A stretch of DNA of 20,547 nt from Solirubrobacterales bacterium (GTDB lineage: Bacteria; Actinomycetota; Thermoleophilia; Solirubrobacterales; Solirubrobacteraceae): assembly GCA_019240015.1 (NCBI GenBank), contig JAFAZB010000310.1:1-20547 (forward strand). The letters run 5' to 3'. Shown one piece after another: positions 7,837-13,741 of this stretch (the stretch's first letter is position 1; the number at the start of each line of letters is the position of its first letter). The position numbers were made by a program, and so were the translations under genes. The notes under the pieces were generated by a model. That model saw only the letters and a list, made by a program, of their open reading frames with translations, ran no database searches and was not told the origin of the DNA.

Positions 7837-8862
7837 GTGGACTTCTCGATCTTCTTCGCCGGTACCGCCGGCTCGATCCCCACTCCGCGACGCGGACTGC
7901 CCGCGCTGCTGCTGCGCCGTGGCGGCGACCGGATCTTGTTCGACTGCGGCGAAGGCACGCAGCGCCAGCTGGTCAGCTCCGTCGGCCTCAGCGACCTGAG
8001 CGAGGTGTTCCTGACCCACTTCCACGCCGACCATTGGCTGGGCCTCCCGGGACTGCTGAAGACGTTCGACCTGCGAGGCCGGGAGCGCCCGCTCGCGATC
8101 CACGGCCCCGCCGGGCTGCGCGAGCTGCTGGCGCTGTCGCTCCGCGCGGCGGGACGGGTTCGCTTCGAACTCGAGCTGGTCGAGCTGGCGCCGGGCGATG
8201 TGCTCGTCCGCGCCGGCTACCGGATCGCGGCGGTGGGGGTCGCGCACCGGATCGCCGCGCTGGGATACGTGGTGTTCGAGGACCAACGCCCCGGGGTGTT
8301 CGATCCCGCCGCCGCGGCGAGGCTGGGCCTGACCCCGGGCCCAGAGTTCGGCCGCGTGCAGCATGGCGAGACCGTCCGCGGGATCCGCCCCGATCAGGTG
8401 ATGGGTCCGTCCCGGCCGGGGCGCAAGCTCGCGATCTCCGGCGACACGCTCCCCTCCGAGGCGCTGCGGCTCGCGGCCCACCAGGCGGACGTGCTCATCC
8501 ACGAGGCCACGTTCGCCGAGGAGGAGCGCGAGCGCGCCGGCCAGACCGGTCACTCGACCGCCGCACAGGCGGCCGAGGTGGCCCGCGCAGCCGAGGTCAG
8601 GATGCTGGCGCTGACCCATTTCTCAACCCGCTATCCGGTGGGCCTGCTGCGCGGCGAGGCGCAGGCGGTGTTCCCCCAGACAGTGACCCCGCGCGATTTC
8701 GACACGATCGAGATTCCGTTCCCCGAGCGCGGTGACCCGAGCCTGCTGAGGTGGGACGGTGAAGCCGGAAGGCGCCAGGCACCGGCCAATGGCCTGGCCG
8801 AGTCGAGCTCCGCCCGGGACGTCAGCCCCACGAGCCAGCCGGCGATGCCGCCGGCCTCGTGA
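7837..8862 (+). CDS. rnz: Ribonuclease Z (tRNA 3' endonuclease)
   Basis: RNase Z removes the 3' trailer of tRNA precursors. The 341-residue protein has the metallo-beta-lactamase signature THFHADHWLGLPG (His61, His63, Asp65, His66), the metal ligand histidine in GVAHRIAALGY, the Asp of ISGDT, the HEATF motif followed by GHSTAAQAAEVA, and the final histidine in LTHFSTRY, all typical of the short bacterial ElaC form. This enzyme is needed for tRNAs lacking an encoded CCA, such as the tRNA-Arg 500 bp away. A C-terminal tail of about 40 residues after IPFPERGD is Ala/Ser/Pro-rich and dispensable-looking. GTG 7837 is the start. The stop TGA 8860-8862 overlaps a GTG and begins a chain of two mini-ORFs to the next gene. 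Confidence 0.93.
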   Translation: MDFSIFFAGTAGSIPTPRRGLPALLLRRGGDRILFDCGEGTQRQLVSSVGLSDLSEVFLTHFHADHWLGLPGLLKTFDLRGRERPLAIHGPAGLRELLALSLRAAGRVRFELELVELAPGDVLVRAGYRIAAVGVAHRIAALGYVVFEDQRPGVFDPAAAARLGLTPGPEFGRVQHGETVRGIRPDQVMGPSRPGRKLAISGDTLPSEALRLAAHQADVLIHEATFAEEERERAGQTGHSTAAQAAEVARAAEVRMLALTHFSTRYPVGLLRGEAQAVFPQTVTPRDFDTIEIPFPERGDPSLLRWDGEAGRRQAPANGLAESSSARDVSPTSQPAMPPAS

Positions 8863-8926
8863 ATGCCTGCACGACCCGACGCCAGTCGTGAACGGCCAAG
8901 CGCCCCAGCCCGCGTCGTGAACGGCC
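8857..8926 (+). repeat. Three tandem 29-bp junction repeats at rnz/GNAT
   Basis: The core TCGTGAAYGSC occurs at 8857, 8886 and 8915, exactly 29 bp apart. Copies two and three share 13 identical bases (GTCGTGAACGGCC); the rest has drifted. Each copy carries a GTGA stop/start overlap: the first is the rnz stop, the third the likely start of the acetyltransferase gene. It looks like an old tandem duplication of the original gene junction. Confidence 0.65.
8859..8920 (+). other. Two 10-codon mini-ORFs bridging rnz and the GNAT gene
   Basis: The rnz stop (TGA 8860-8862) overlaps GTG 8859. That GTG opens MNACTTRRQS and stops at TGA 8889-8891, which overlaps GTG 8888. This opens MNGQAPQPAS, stopping at TGA 8918-8920, which overlaps GTG 8917, the chosen start of the acetyltransferase. 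All three handovers are four-base GTGA overlaps. The spacing of 29 bp (2 mod 3) is what lets each ORF end exactly on the next junction. None has a Shine-Dalgarno. Coupled reinitiation is inferred. Confidence 0.4.
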
Positions 8927-9477
8927 GCGCCCTCGAGCGCCTCGAGACGCCGCGGTTGATCTGCGAGCGCACCCGTCCCGAGCACGCGACCGAGCTCTCC
9001 CGCTTGCTGCTCGATCCAGAGATCGCCCGCTGGCTGTCGCCGAGCCCGGACCCGCCGACACAGTCCCAGCTCGCCGAGCGGCTGGTCGCGTCGAACCACC
9101 ACTGGGAGCGCTACGGCTTCGGGATGTGGTTGCTGCGCGACCGCGCCAGCGCGGAGATGGTGGGTCGCGGCGGTCTCCAGTGGACCTTCGTGGCACAGCT
9201 CCGCGCGGTCGAGGCGGGGTGGGCGATCATGCCCGATCGTTGGGGCGAGGGGCTGGCTACCGAGCTTGCCCAGGCCGCGGTCGAGGTGGCGCAGCGTGAC
9301 CTGCAGCTGGCGGAGATCATCGCCTACACCAGACCGGACAACCTGGCCTCCCGGCGGGTGATGGAGAAGTCAGGCTTCGTATACGAGCGCGAGTTCAACC
9401 ACTTCGGGCGCAAGCACCTGCTCTACCGCCGCGCCCTCGGCGAACTTTGGCGATTTGGTTCGGCCCCTCCGAACTGA
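8917..9477 (+). CDS. GNAT family N-acetyltransferase (RimJ/RimL-like)
   Basis: This is a predicted acetyl-CoA-dependent acetyltransferase of the Acetyltransf_3 type (186 aa). It opens with the typical LETPRLICERTRPEHATELSRLLLDPEIARWLS, continues with GFGMWLLRDRASAEMVGRGGLQW and EAGWAIMPDRWGEGLATELAQAAVEVA (the acetyl-CoA pyrophosphate loop is the W-G-E-G-L-A-T region), and ends with NLASRRVMEKSGFVYEREFNHFGRKHLLYRR. The substrate (a ribosomal protein terminus, amino acid or other amine) cannot be told. GTG 8917 is chosen because it overlaps the preceding mini-ORF stop and sits just before the domain. ATG 8863, directly after the rnz stop, would add 18 residues encoded by the junction repeats and may be what automated callers select. 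It is probably the last gene of the phosphodiesterase-rnz operon. Confidence 0.8.
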   Translation: MNGRALERLETPRLICERTRPEHATELSRLLLDPEIARWLSPSPDPPTQSQLAERLVASNHHWERYGFGMWLLRDRASAEMVGRGGLQWTFVAQLRAVEAGWAIMPDRWGEGLATELAQAAVEVAQRDLQLAEIIAYTRPDNLASRRVMEKSGFVYEREFNHFGRKHLLYRRALGELWRFGSAPPN

Positions 9478-9490
9478 TTCGCCAAAGTTC
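9442..9490 (+). terminator. Large nested hairpin over the GNAT stop codon
   Basis: GAACTTTGGCGA (9442-9453) and TCGCCAAAGTTC (9479-9490) form a perfect 12-bp inverted repeat. Inside it GTTCGG (9458-9463) pairs with CCGAAC (9469-9474). The stop codon (9475-9477) lies in the structure. No T-run follows, so if it terminates transcription it is of the U-tract-less kind proposed for actinomycetes. It separates the rnz operon from the pyr leader. Confidence 0.5.
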
Positions 9491-9567
9491 AGTGGAGGGA
9501 CGGGCGGCCTCGTCGTCCCCACGACGGACGACCGACGATCGACGGCGGGCCACGCCGGGGCCGCTGC

Positions 9568-9573
9568 TAACCT
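9568..9573 (+). promoter_or_regulatory. Possible -10 element of the pyr operon promoter
   Basis: TAACCT fits the actinobacterial TANNNT -10 pattern. RNA would start near 9580, giving a leader of about 45 nt that begins just before the PyrR-binding hairpin. No good -35 hexamer is seen at 17 bp. The octamer GCTAACCT recurs before rpoZ. Confidence 0.35.
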
Positions 9574-9587
9574 CATCCACGTCGGCC

Positions 9588-9620
9588 CCTTTAACCAGGT
9601 CCAGCGAGGCCAGGAAGGAG
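9588..9620 (+). promoter_or_regulatory. PyrR-binding RNA hairpin overlapping the pyrR ribosome binding site
   Basis: The RNA can fold with a lower stem CCUU (9588-9591)/AAGG (9615-9618), an internal bulge, an upper stem GGUC (9598-9601)/GGCC (9608-9611, one U-G pair) and the hexaloop CAGCGA (9602-9607). This matches the PyrR-binding loop known from Bacillus: CUUUAA, then AGUCCAGNGAGGCU, then GAAGGA. The 3' strand of the lower stem is part of AAGGAG (9615-9620), the Shine-Dalgarno of pyrR, which starts at TTG 9625. UMP-bound PyrR should therefore stabilise the hairpin and block translation. No downstream terminator hairpin is seen, so translational control rather than attenuation is inferred, as reported for Mycobacterium smegmatis. 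Confidence 0.8.
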
Positions 9621-9624
9621 CACG

Positions 9625-10182
9625 TTGCAAGCCCCCACGGTCGTTATCGACCGCGATGATATGCGCCGCACGCTGGTGCGGATCGCTCACGAGATCATCG
9701 AGAAGAACCCGGATGGTTCGCTCGCGCTGGTGGGCATCCATCGCCGCGGGGCGCACCTGGCCCGGCGGATCCACGCACTGACGAGCGAGCTCCTGGATAC
9801 CGACGTGCCGCTCGGCTACGTCGACATCTCCTTCTACCGCGACGACCTCGCGATTCGGCCGAGCGCCCCCGTGGTGCACGCGACGCAGCTGGATTTCCCG
9901 ATCGACGGGCGCACGATCGTGATCGTCGACGACGTCCTGTACACCGGCCGGACGGTGCGCGCCGCGATCGACGAGATCTTCGACTACGGACGCCCCGCCA
10001 GGGTGCAGCTGGCGGCTTTGGTCGACCGCGGCCATCGTGAGCTGCCGATCCGCCCCGACTACGTGGGCAAGAACCTGCCGACGTCCCAGAGCCAGCGGGT
10101 AAACGTCCGCGTACAGGAGATCGACGGCCGCGACGAGGTCACGATCGGCCCCGCCACCGAACCTCGCAGGCAAGCCGCATGA
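9625..10182 (+). CDS. pyrR: PyrR: pyr mRNA-binding regulator / uracil phosphoribosyltransferase
   Basis: PyrR senses uridine nucleotides and binds pyr mRNA; many members also convert uracil and PRPP to UMP. The 185-residue product has the type I PRTase fold with the PRPP motif IVIVDDVLYTGRT (98-110), the GIHRRGAHLARRI loop (37-49), DISFYRDDL (67-75) and the family-typical VDRGHRELPIRPDYVGKNLPTS (133-154). Length is normal. The start is TTG 9625, four bases after AAGGAG; the first later ATG (9661) would remove the N-terminal strand. The Shine-Dalgarno lies in the PyrR-binding hairpin, implying autoregulation. The last residues (PATEPRRQAA) are encoded in the first copy of a 38/39-bp repeat that continues to pyrB. 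Its TGA overlaps an ATG that opens a mini-ORF. Confidence 0.95.
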   Translation: MQAPTVVIDRDDMRRTLVRIAHEIIEKNPDGSLALVGIHRRGAHLARRIHALTSELLDTDVPLGYVDISFYRDDLAIRPSAPVVHATQLDFPIDGRTIVIVDDVLYTGRTVRAAIDEIFDYGRPARVQLAALVDRGHRELPIRPDYVGKNLPTSQSQRVNVRVQEIDGRDEVTIGPATEPRRQAA

Positions 10183-10261
10183 CCCGGCCCCGCCACCGAA
10201 CCTCGCAGGCAGGCCGCATGACCAGCCCCGCCACCGAACCTCGCAGGCAGGCCGCATGACC
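10149..10261 (+). repeat. Three near-identical 38/39-bp tandem repeats at the pyrR/pyrB junction
   Basis: Copies begin at 10149, 10188 and 10226. Over the first 36 bases copy one differs from the others at a single base, and copies two and three are identical over 37. Each contains CCGAACCTCGCAGGCA and ends in GCCGCATGACC, the ATGA overlap that closes pyrR (copy one) and opens pyrB (copy three). Near identity implies recent expansion, or homogenisation by slippage. Confidence 0.95.
10179..10259 (+). other. 26-codon mini-ORF bridging pyrR and pyrB
   Basis: ATG 10179 overlaps the pyrR stop (ATGA). The ORF reads through the second repeat copy, where an in-frame ATG lies at 10218, and ends at TGA 10257-10259. 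That TGA overlaps the pyrB ATG at 10256. Its last ten residues, PATEPRRQAA, are the same as the C-terminus of PyrR because both come from the repeat. The first spacing is 39 bp (in phase, no stop) and the second is 38 bp (2 mod 3), so the chain lands exactly on pyrB. Only weak AGG triplets precede each ATG. A coupling relay is inferred. Confidence 0.45.
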
Positions 10262-11188
10262 ACGGCGATGCCGCGGCATCTGATCTCGATCGACGACCTC
10301 GACCGGTCGCGGATCGAGCGGATCCTGGATCGCGCGGAGTCGTTCGCCGAGGTGCAGGGCAGGGAGATCAAGAAGGTCCCCGCGCTGCGCGGGCGGACCG
10401 TCGTCAACCTGTTCTACGAGTCCTCGACGCGCACCAGCTCGAGCTTCGAGCTGGCCGCCAAGCGGCTCAGCGCCGACGTGGTCAACGTGCGCTCGATCGG
10501 CTCGGCCGTCGACAAAGGCGAGTCGCTGAAGGACACCGTCCAGACGCTCTCCGCGTACGACCCGGCGGCGATCGTGATCCGCTCGCCCGAGGTGGGGGCG
10601 GCGCAGCTGGTCGCGGGCTGGACCGAGGCGGCGGTGATCAACGCCGGCGACGGCAAGCACGAGCACCCGACCCAGGCGCTGCTCGACGTGTTCACGCTGC
10701 GCCGCAAGCTGGGCTCGCTGGAGCAGGCCAACATCTGGATCGTGGGCGACGTGATGCACTCACGCGTGGCGCGCTCGGACATCCTCGCGTTCAAGCGGAT
10801 GGGCGCGTCGGTGACCGTCTGCGGCCCGCCGACGCTGATCCCGCGGGGCATCGAGGCGCTGGGCTGCGAGGCGACCGCCACGCTGGCCCGCTTGCACGAG
10901 GCCGATGTGGTCTACGTGCTGCGGATGCAGCAGGAGCGGATGCGCGAGTCGTTCGTGCCCTCGCTCCGCGAGTACTCCGAGCGCTATCAGATCAGCGCCG
11001 CCCAGCTGCGTCCCGGACAGCTGCTGATGCACCCCGGCCCCGTCAACCGCGGCGTCGAGCTGTCGGCCGACGCGATCGACTCGCCGGTGGCGCTGATCGG
11101 CGCCCAGGTGAAGGCGGGGGTGGCGGTCCGGATGGCGGTGCTGTACGAGCTGCTGGTCGGGGCCCCGCTCCTGGCGGCGGTAGCGTGA
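10256..11188 (+). CDS. pyrB: Aspartate carbamoyltransferase catalytic chain
   Basis: PyrB condenses carbamoyl phosphate and aspartate to N-carbamoyl-aspartate, the committed step of UMP synthesis. The 310-residue protein shows the carbamoyl-phosphate motif FYESSTRTSSSFE (53-65), VDKGES with the lysine contributed to the neighbouring active site (Lys87), HEHPTQALLD (135-144), GDVMHSRVARS (164-174) and the LMHPGPVNRGVE loop (257-268). No regulatory chain gene (pyrI) is present. ATG 10256 overlaps the stop of the preceding mini-ORF; ATG 10268, four codons later, is an alternative, and neither has a strong Shine-Dalgarno. The final residues, PLLAAVA, lie in the first copy of another junction repeat. 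The TGA overlaps ATG 11188. Confidence 0.96.
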   Translation: MTTAMPRHLISIDDLDRSRIERILDRAESFAEVQGREIKKVPALRGRTVVNLFYESSTRTSSSFELAAKRLSADVVNVRSIGSAVDKGESLKDTVQTLSAYDPAAIVIRSPEVGAAQLVAGWTEAAVINAGDGKHEHPTQALLDVFTLRRKLGSLEQANIWIVGDVMHSRVARSDILAFKRMGASVTVCGPPTLIPRGIEALGCEATATLARLHEADVVYVLRMQQERMRESFVPSLREYSERYQISAAQLRPGQLLMHPGPVNRGVELSADAIDSPVALIGAQVKAGVAVRMAVLYELLVGAPLLAAVA

Positions 11189-11270
11189 TGGTGCGAGTGC
11201 CGCTCCTCGCGCCGGTGGCAGAGATGGCTCGATTCCCGCTCCTGGCGGCGGTGGCGTGATGGTGCACACC
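11165..11270 (+). repeat. Three tandem 35/36-bp repeats at the pyrB/pyrC junction
   Basis: Copies begin with CCGCTCCT at 11165, 11200 and 11236. Copies one and three are nearly identical over about 30 bases, including GGCGGCGGTRGCGTGATGG. The middle copy has drifted: its TGATG has become GAGATG through one extra base. Copy one carries the pyrB stop and copy three the pyrC start. Confidence 0.88.
11188..11259 (+). other. 23-codon mini-ORF bridging pyrB and pyrC
   Basis: ATG 11188 shares a base with the pyrB stop (TGATG). The ORF runs through the middle repeat copy and ends at TGA 11257-11259, which shares its A with the pyrC ATG at 11259. Its C-terminus, PLLAAVA, repeats that of PyrB. The net spacing is 71 bp (2 mod 3). 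No Shine-Dalgarno is visible apart from G-rich codons. A reinitiation relay is inferred. Confidence 0.42.
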
Positions 11271-12611
11271 GACCGCCTGTATGGAGCCGCCGCCGAGCCG
11301 TGCGAGCTGCTGATCCGCGGCGCCCACGTGCTCGACCCCCGGGCCGGGCTCGACGAGCCGCGCGACATCCTGATCCGGGGAGGCCGGATCGCCGAGCTGG
11401 GCGTCGCGGGCACGCTCTCGGCGCCCGATGGCGGCGAGCTGCTCGACGCCACCGGCAAGCACGCCTTCCCCGGCTTCGTGGACCCGCACGTGCACCTGCG
11501 CAGCCCGGGACAGGAGTACAAGGAGGACATCGAGAGCGGCACCGCCGCCGCCGCCGCGGGAGGCTTCTGCGCGGTGATCGCGATGCCCAACACCGACCCG
11601 ATCGTCGACGACGCGGCGGTGCTGCGCTCGGTGGTCGACGCGGCGTGCCGTCACGCGCACGTGCCGGTCGGGTTCCTGGCCGCGATCACGCGCCGATCGG
11701 AAGGTCAGGAGCTGACCGAGATGGCGGAGCTGCGCGACGCGGGCGCGCTCGGATTCACCGACGATGGCCGCCCCGTGGTGTCGGCCGGGATGTTGCGCAA
11801 GGCGCTCCAGTATCAGCGGCTCGCCGGCGGGGTGCTGGCGCTGCACGAAGAGGATCCCGGCTTGTCGGGCGGCGGCGTGATGCACGAGGGCCCGGTCTCG
11901 GCCCGACTTGGGCTCGCCGGAATCCCCTCGCTGTCGGAGTCGACGATGGTCGCCCGGGACGCCGCGCTGGCGCGCTACGAGCAAGCCAGGGTCCATTTCC
12001 AGCACCTCTCCGCGCAGGAGTCGGTGGCGGCGCTCGAGCAGGCCAAGCAGGCGGGCGCCCGGGTCAGCGCCGAGGTCTGTCCACATCACCTGACCCTGAC
12101 CGACGACCTCGTCAGGACGCTCGACAGCCGCTTCAAGATGAACCCGCCGCTGCGGGCCGAGTCGGACCGCCGCGCGCTGGTGGCGGCGCTACGCAGCGGC
12201 CTGATCGACTGCGTCGCGACCGATCACGCGCCCCACGCCCGGCACGAGAAGGAGGTCCCGTTCGAGCAGGCGCCGATGGGGACCACGGGGCTCGAGACCG
12301 CGTTCGCCGCGCTGTTCACCGAGCTCGTGATGCCGGGCGAGCTGGAGCTGGAGGTGGTGGTCGAGCGGATGAGCGGCGGTGCCGCTCTGTATGCGCTGCC
12401 CACGCCGCGGATCGCGCCCGAGGAGCCCGCCAACCTCTGCCTGGTCGACCTGGGCGCCCGGTTCGAGGTCGGCGCCAAGGGCTACGTGAGCCGGTCGGAG
12501 AACTGCTGCTTCCATGGACGCACCCTGCACGGCCGCGTGGTGCTGACGGTCGCGGCGGGGGCGGTGGCGTTCCGGACGCCGATGCTCGCGCAGGCCGGCG
12601 CGCTCGCGTGA
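11259..12611 (+). CDS. pyrC: Dihydroorotase (class I)
   Basis: PyrC cyclises carbamoyl-aspartate to dihydroorotate. The 450-residue zinc amidohydrolase has FPGFVDPHVHLRSPGQEYKEDIESGT (70-95) with the HxH metal pair at 77 and 79, IAMPNTDP (107-114), further metal-ligand histidines in ALHEEDP and CPHHLTLTDD, and the catalytic Asp in CVATDHAPHARHEK. This layout and length are those of class I (long) enzymes rather than the E. coli type. ATG 11259 shares a base with the mini-ORF stop; GTG 11256, one codon earlier, is equally possible. The TGA overlaps the carA start (GTGA), so the two genes are probably translated together. Confidence 0.95.
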   Translation: MVHTDRLYGAAAEPCELLIRGAHVLDPRAGLDEPRDILIRGGRIAELGVAGTLSAPDGGELLDATGKHAFPGFVDPHVHLRSPGQEYKEDIESGTAAAAAGGFCAVIAMPNTDPIVDDAAVLRSVVDAACRHAHVPVGFLAAITRRSEGQELTEMAELRDAGALGFTDDGRPVVSAGMLRKALQYQRLAGGVLALHEEDPGLSGGGVMHEGPVSARLGLAGIPSLSESTMVARDAALARYEQARVHFQHLSAQESVAALEQAKQAGARVSAEVCPHHLTLTDDLVRTLDSRFKMNPPLRAESDRRALVAALRSGLIDCVATDHAPHARHEKEVPFEQAPMGTTGLETAFAALFTELVMPGELELEVVVERMSGGAALYALPTPRIAPEEPANLCLVDLGARFEVGAKGYVSRSENCCFHGRTLHGRVVLTVAAGAVAFRTPMLAQAGALA

Positions 12612-13741
12612 GCGAGCCCACCGCCTACGTCCTGCTCGAGGACGGGACGCGTTTCGATGGGCTGGCGTGCGGCGCCGACGCGCACGCGGTCGGAGAGATC
12701 GTGTTCACCACCTCGATGGCGGGCTACCAGGAGGCGATGACCGATCCCAGCTACGCGGGCCAGCTGATCGCGTTCACCTACCCGATGATCGGCAACTACG
12801 GCGCCAGCGAGGAGGCGATGGAGTCAGACCGCGTCCACGCCCGCGCCGCGATCATGCGTGCGGCGGTCGACCGCGAGGATGCCCCCGGGGCCGAGCGCGG
12901 CTGGCTCAGCTGGCTGATCGACTGCGGGATCCCCGCGATCACCGATCTCGACACGCGCGCGCTGGTGCGCCACATCCGTGAGCGCGGGGCGATGCCGGGT
13001 GGCGTGTTCCCGACCCGGATCGACGAGCGCGAGGCGCGGGGGCTGATCGCCGCGGAGCCGTCGATGAGCGGGCGTGATCTTGCCCGCGACGTGACGCCTG
13101 GAGAGGCCACCACCTTGAGCGGGACCGGAGCGGGGCCTCGGGTGGCGATGATCGACACCGGCGTCAAGCTCTCGATCGTGCGCAACCTGCGCGCGCGAGG
13201 TGCCACGGTGGAGCTTCACCCCTGTACCGCCGGACCCGAGGAGCTGCTGGCCGGCCACCCCGACGCGATCTTCCTCGCCAACGGCCCCGGCGATCCCGCG
13301 GCGCTCGACTACATCGTGCAGACGGTCCGCGGGCTGGTCGGCAGGCTGCCCGTGTACGGGATCTGCCTGGGGCACCAGCTGCTGTGCCGGGCTGTCGGAC
13401 TGGAGACCTACAAGCTGCCGTTCGGCCACCACGGAGCCAACCACCCGGTCAAGGACCTGACCACCGGCAGGACCGAGATCACGAGCCAGAACCACGGCTT
13501 CGCGGTGCTCGGCCCGGACGGCGCGAAGCGGATCGAGCACGATCGAGCGGTCGGCTGGGAGACCGACTTCGGCGCCGCCGAGCTGACCCACATCAACCTG
13601 TACGACCGCACGGTCGAAGGGCTGGCGCTGCGCGACGTGCCTGGCGCGACGGTCCAGTACCACCCGGAAGCGGGCCCCGGCCCCCACGACGCGCGCTACC
13701 TGTTCGACCGCTTCGTGGAGGAGATCAAGCGTGCCGCGTAG
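12608..13741 (+). CDS. carA: Carbamoyl-phosphate synthase small (glutaminase) chain
   Basis: CarA hydrolyses glutamine and passes ammonia to CarB. The 377-residue product has the family N-terminal domain (GEIVFTTSMAGYQEAMTDPSYAGQ, residues 29-52) and a class I glutamine amidotransferase domain with the oxyanion turn LANGPGDP, nucleophile Cys253 in GICLGHQLL, and the His352/Glu354 pair in QYHPEAGPGPHD. All catalytic residues are present. The start is GTG 12608, overlapping the pyrC stop by four bases. Its 3' end overlaps carB by 11 bases. An apparently larger forward frame upstream is only the shadow of pyrC. Confidence 0.96.
   Translation: MSEPTAYVLLEDGTRFDGLACGADAHAVGEIVFTTSMAGYQEAMTDPSYAGQLIAFTYPMIGNYGASEEAMESDRVHARAAIMRAAVDREDAPGAERGWLSWLIDCGIPAITDLDTRALVRHIRERGAMPGGVFPTRIDEREARGLIAAEPSMSGRDLARDVTPGEATTLSGTGAGPRVAMIDTGVKLSIVRNLRARGATVELHPCTAGPEELLAGHPDAIFLANGPGDPAALDYIVQTVRGLVGRLPVYGICLGHQLLCRAVGLETYKLPFGHHGANHPVKDLTTGRTEITSQNHGFAVLGPDGAKRIEHDRAVGWETDFGAAELTHINLYDRTVEGLALRDVPGATVQYHPEAGPGPHDARYLFDRFVEEIKRAA

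Noticed and set aside
7819..7837. Mini-ORF relay between the phosphoesterase and rnz
   Set aside because: The stop is preceded by C, giving CTG rather than a usual start, and the chain from it does not reach GTG 7837.
11300..13741. Apparent 813-residue fusion ending in CarA
   Set aside because: The upstream part is the out-of-frame reading of pyrC. The real carA start is GTG 12608, overlapping the pyrC stop.
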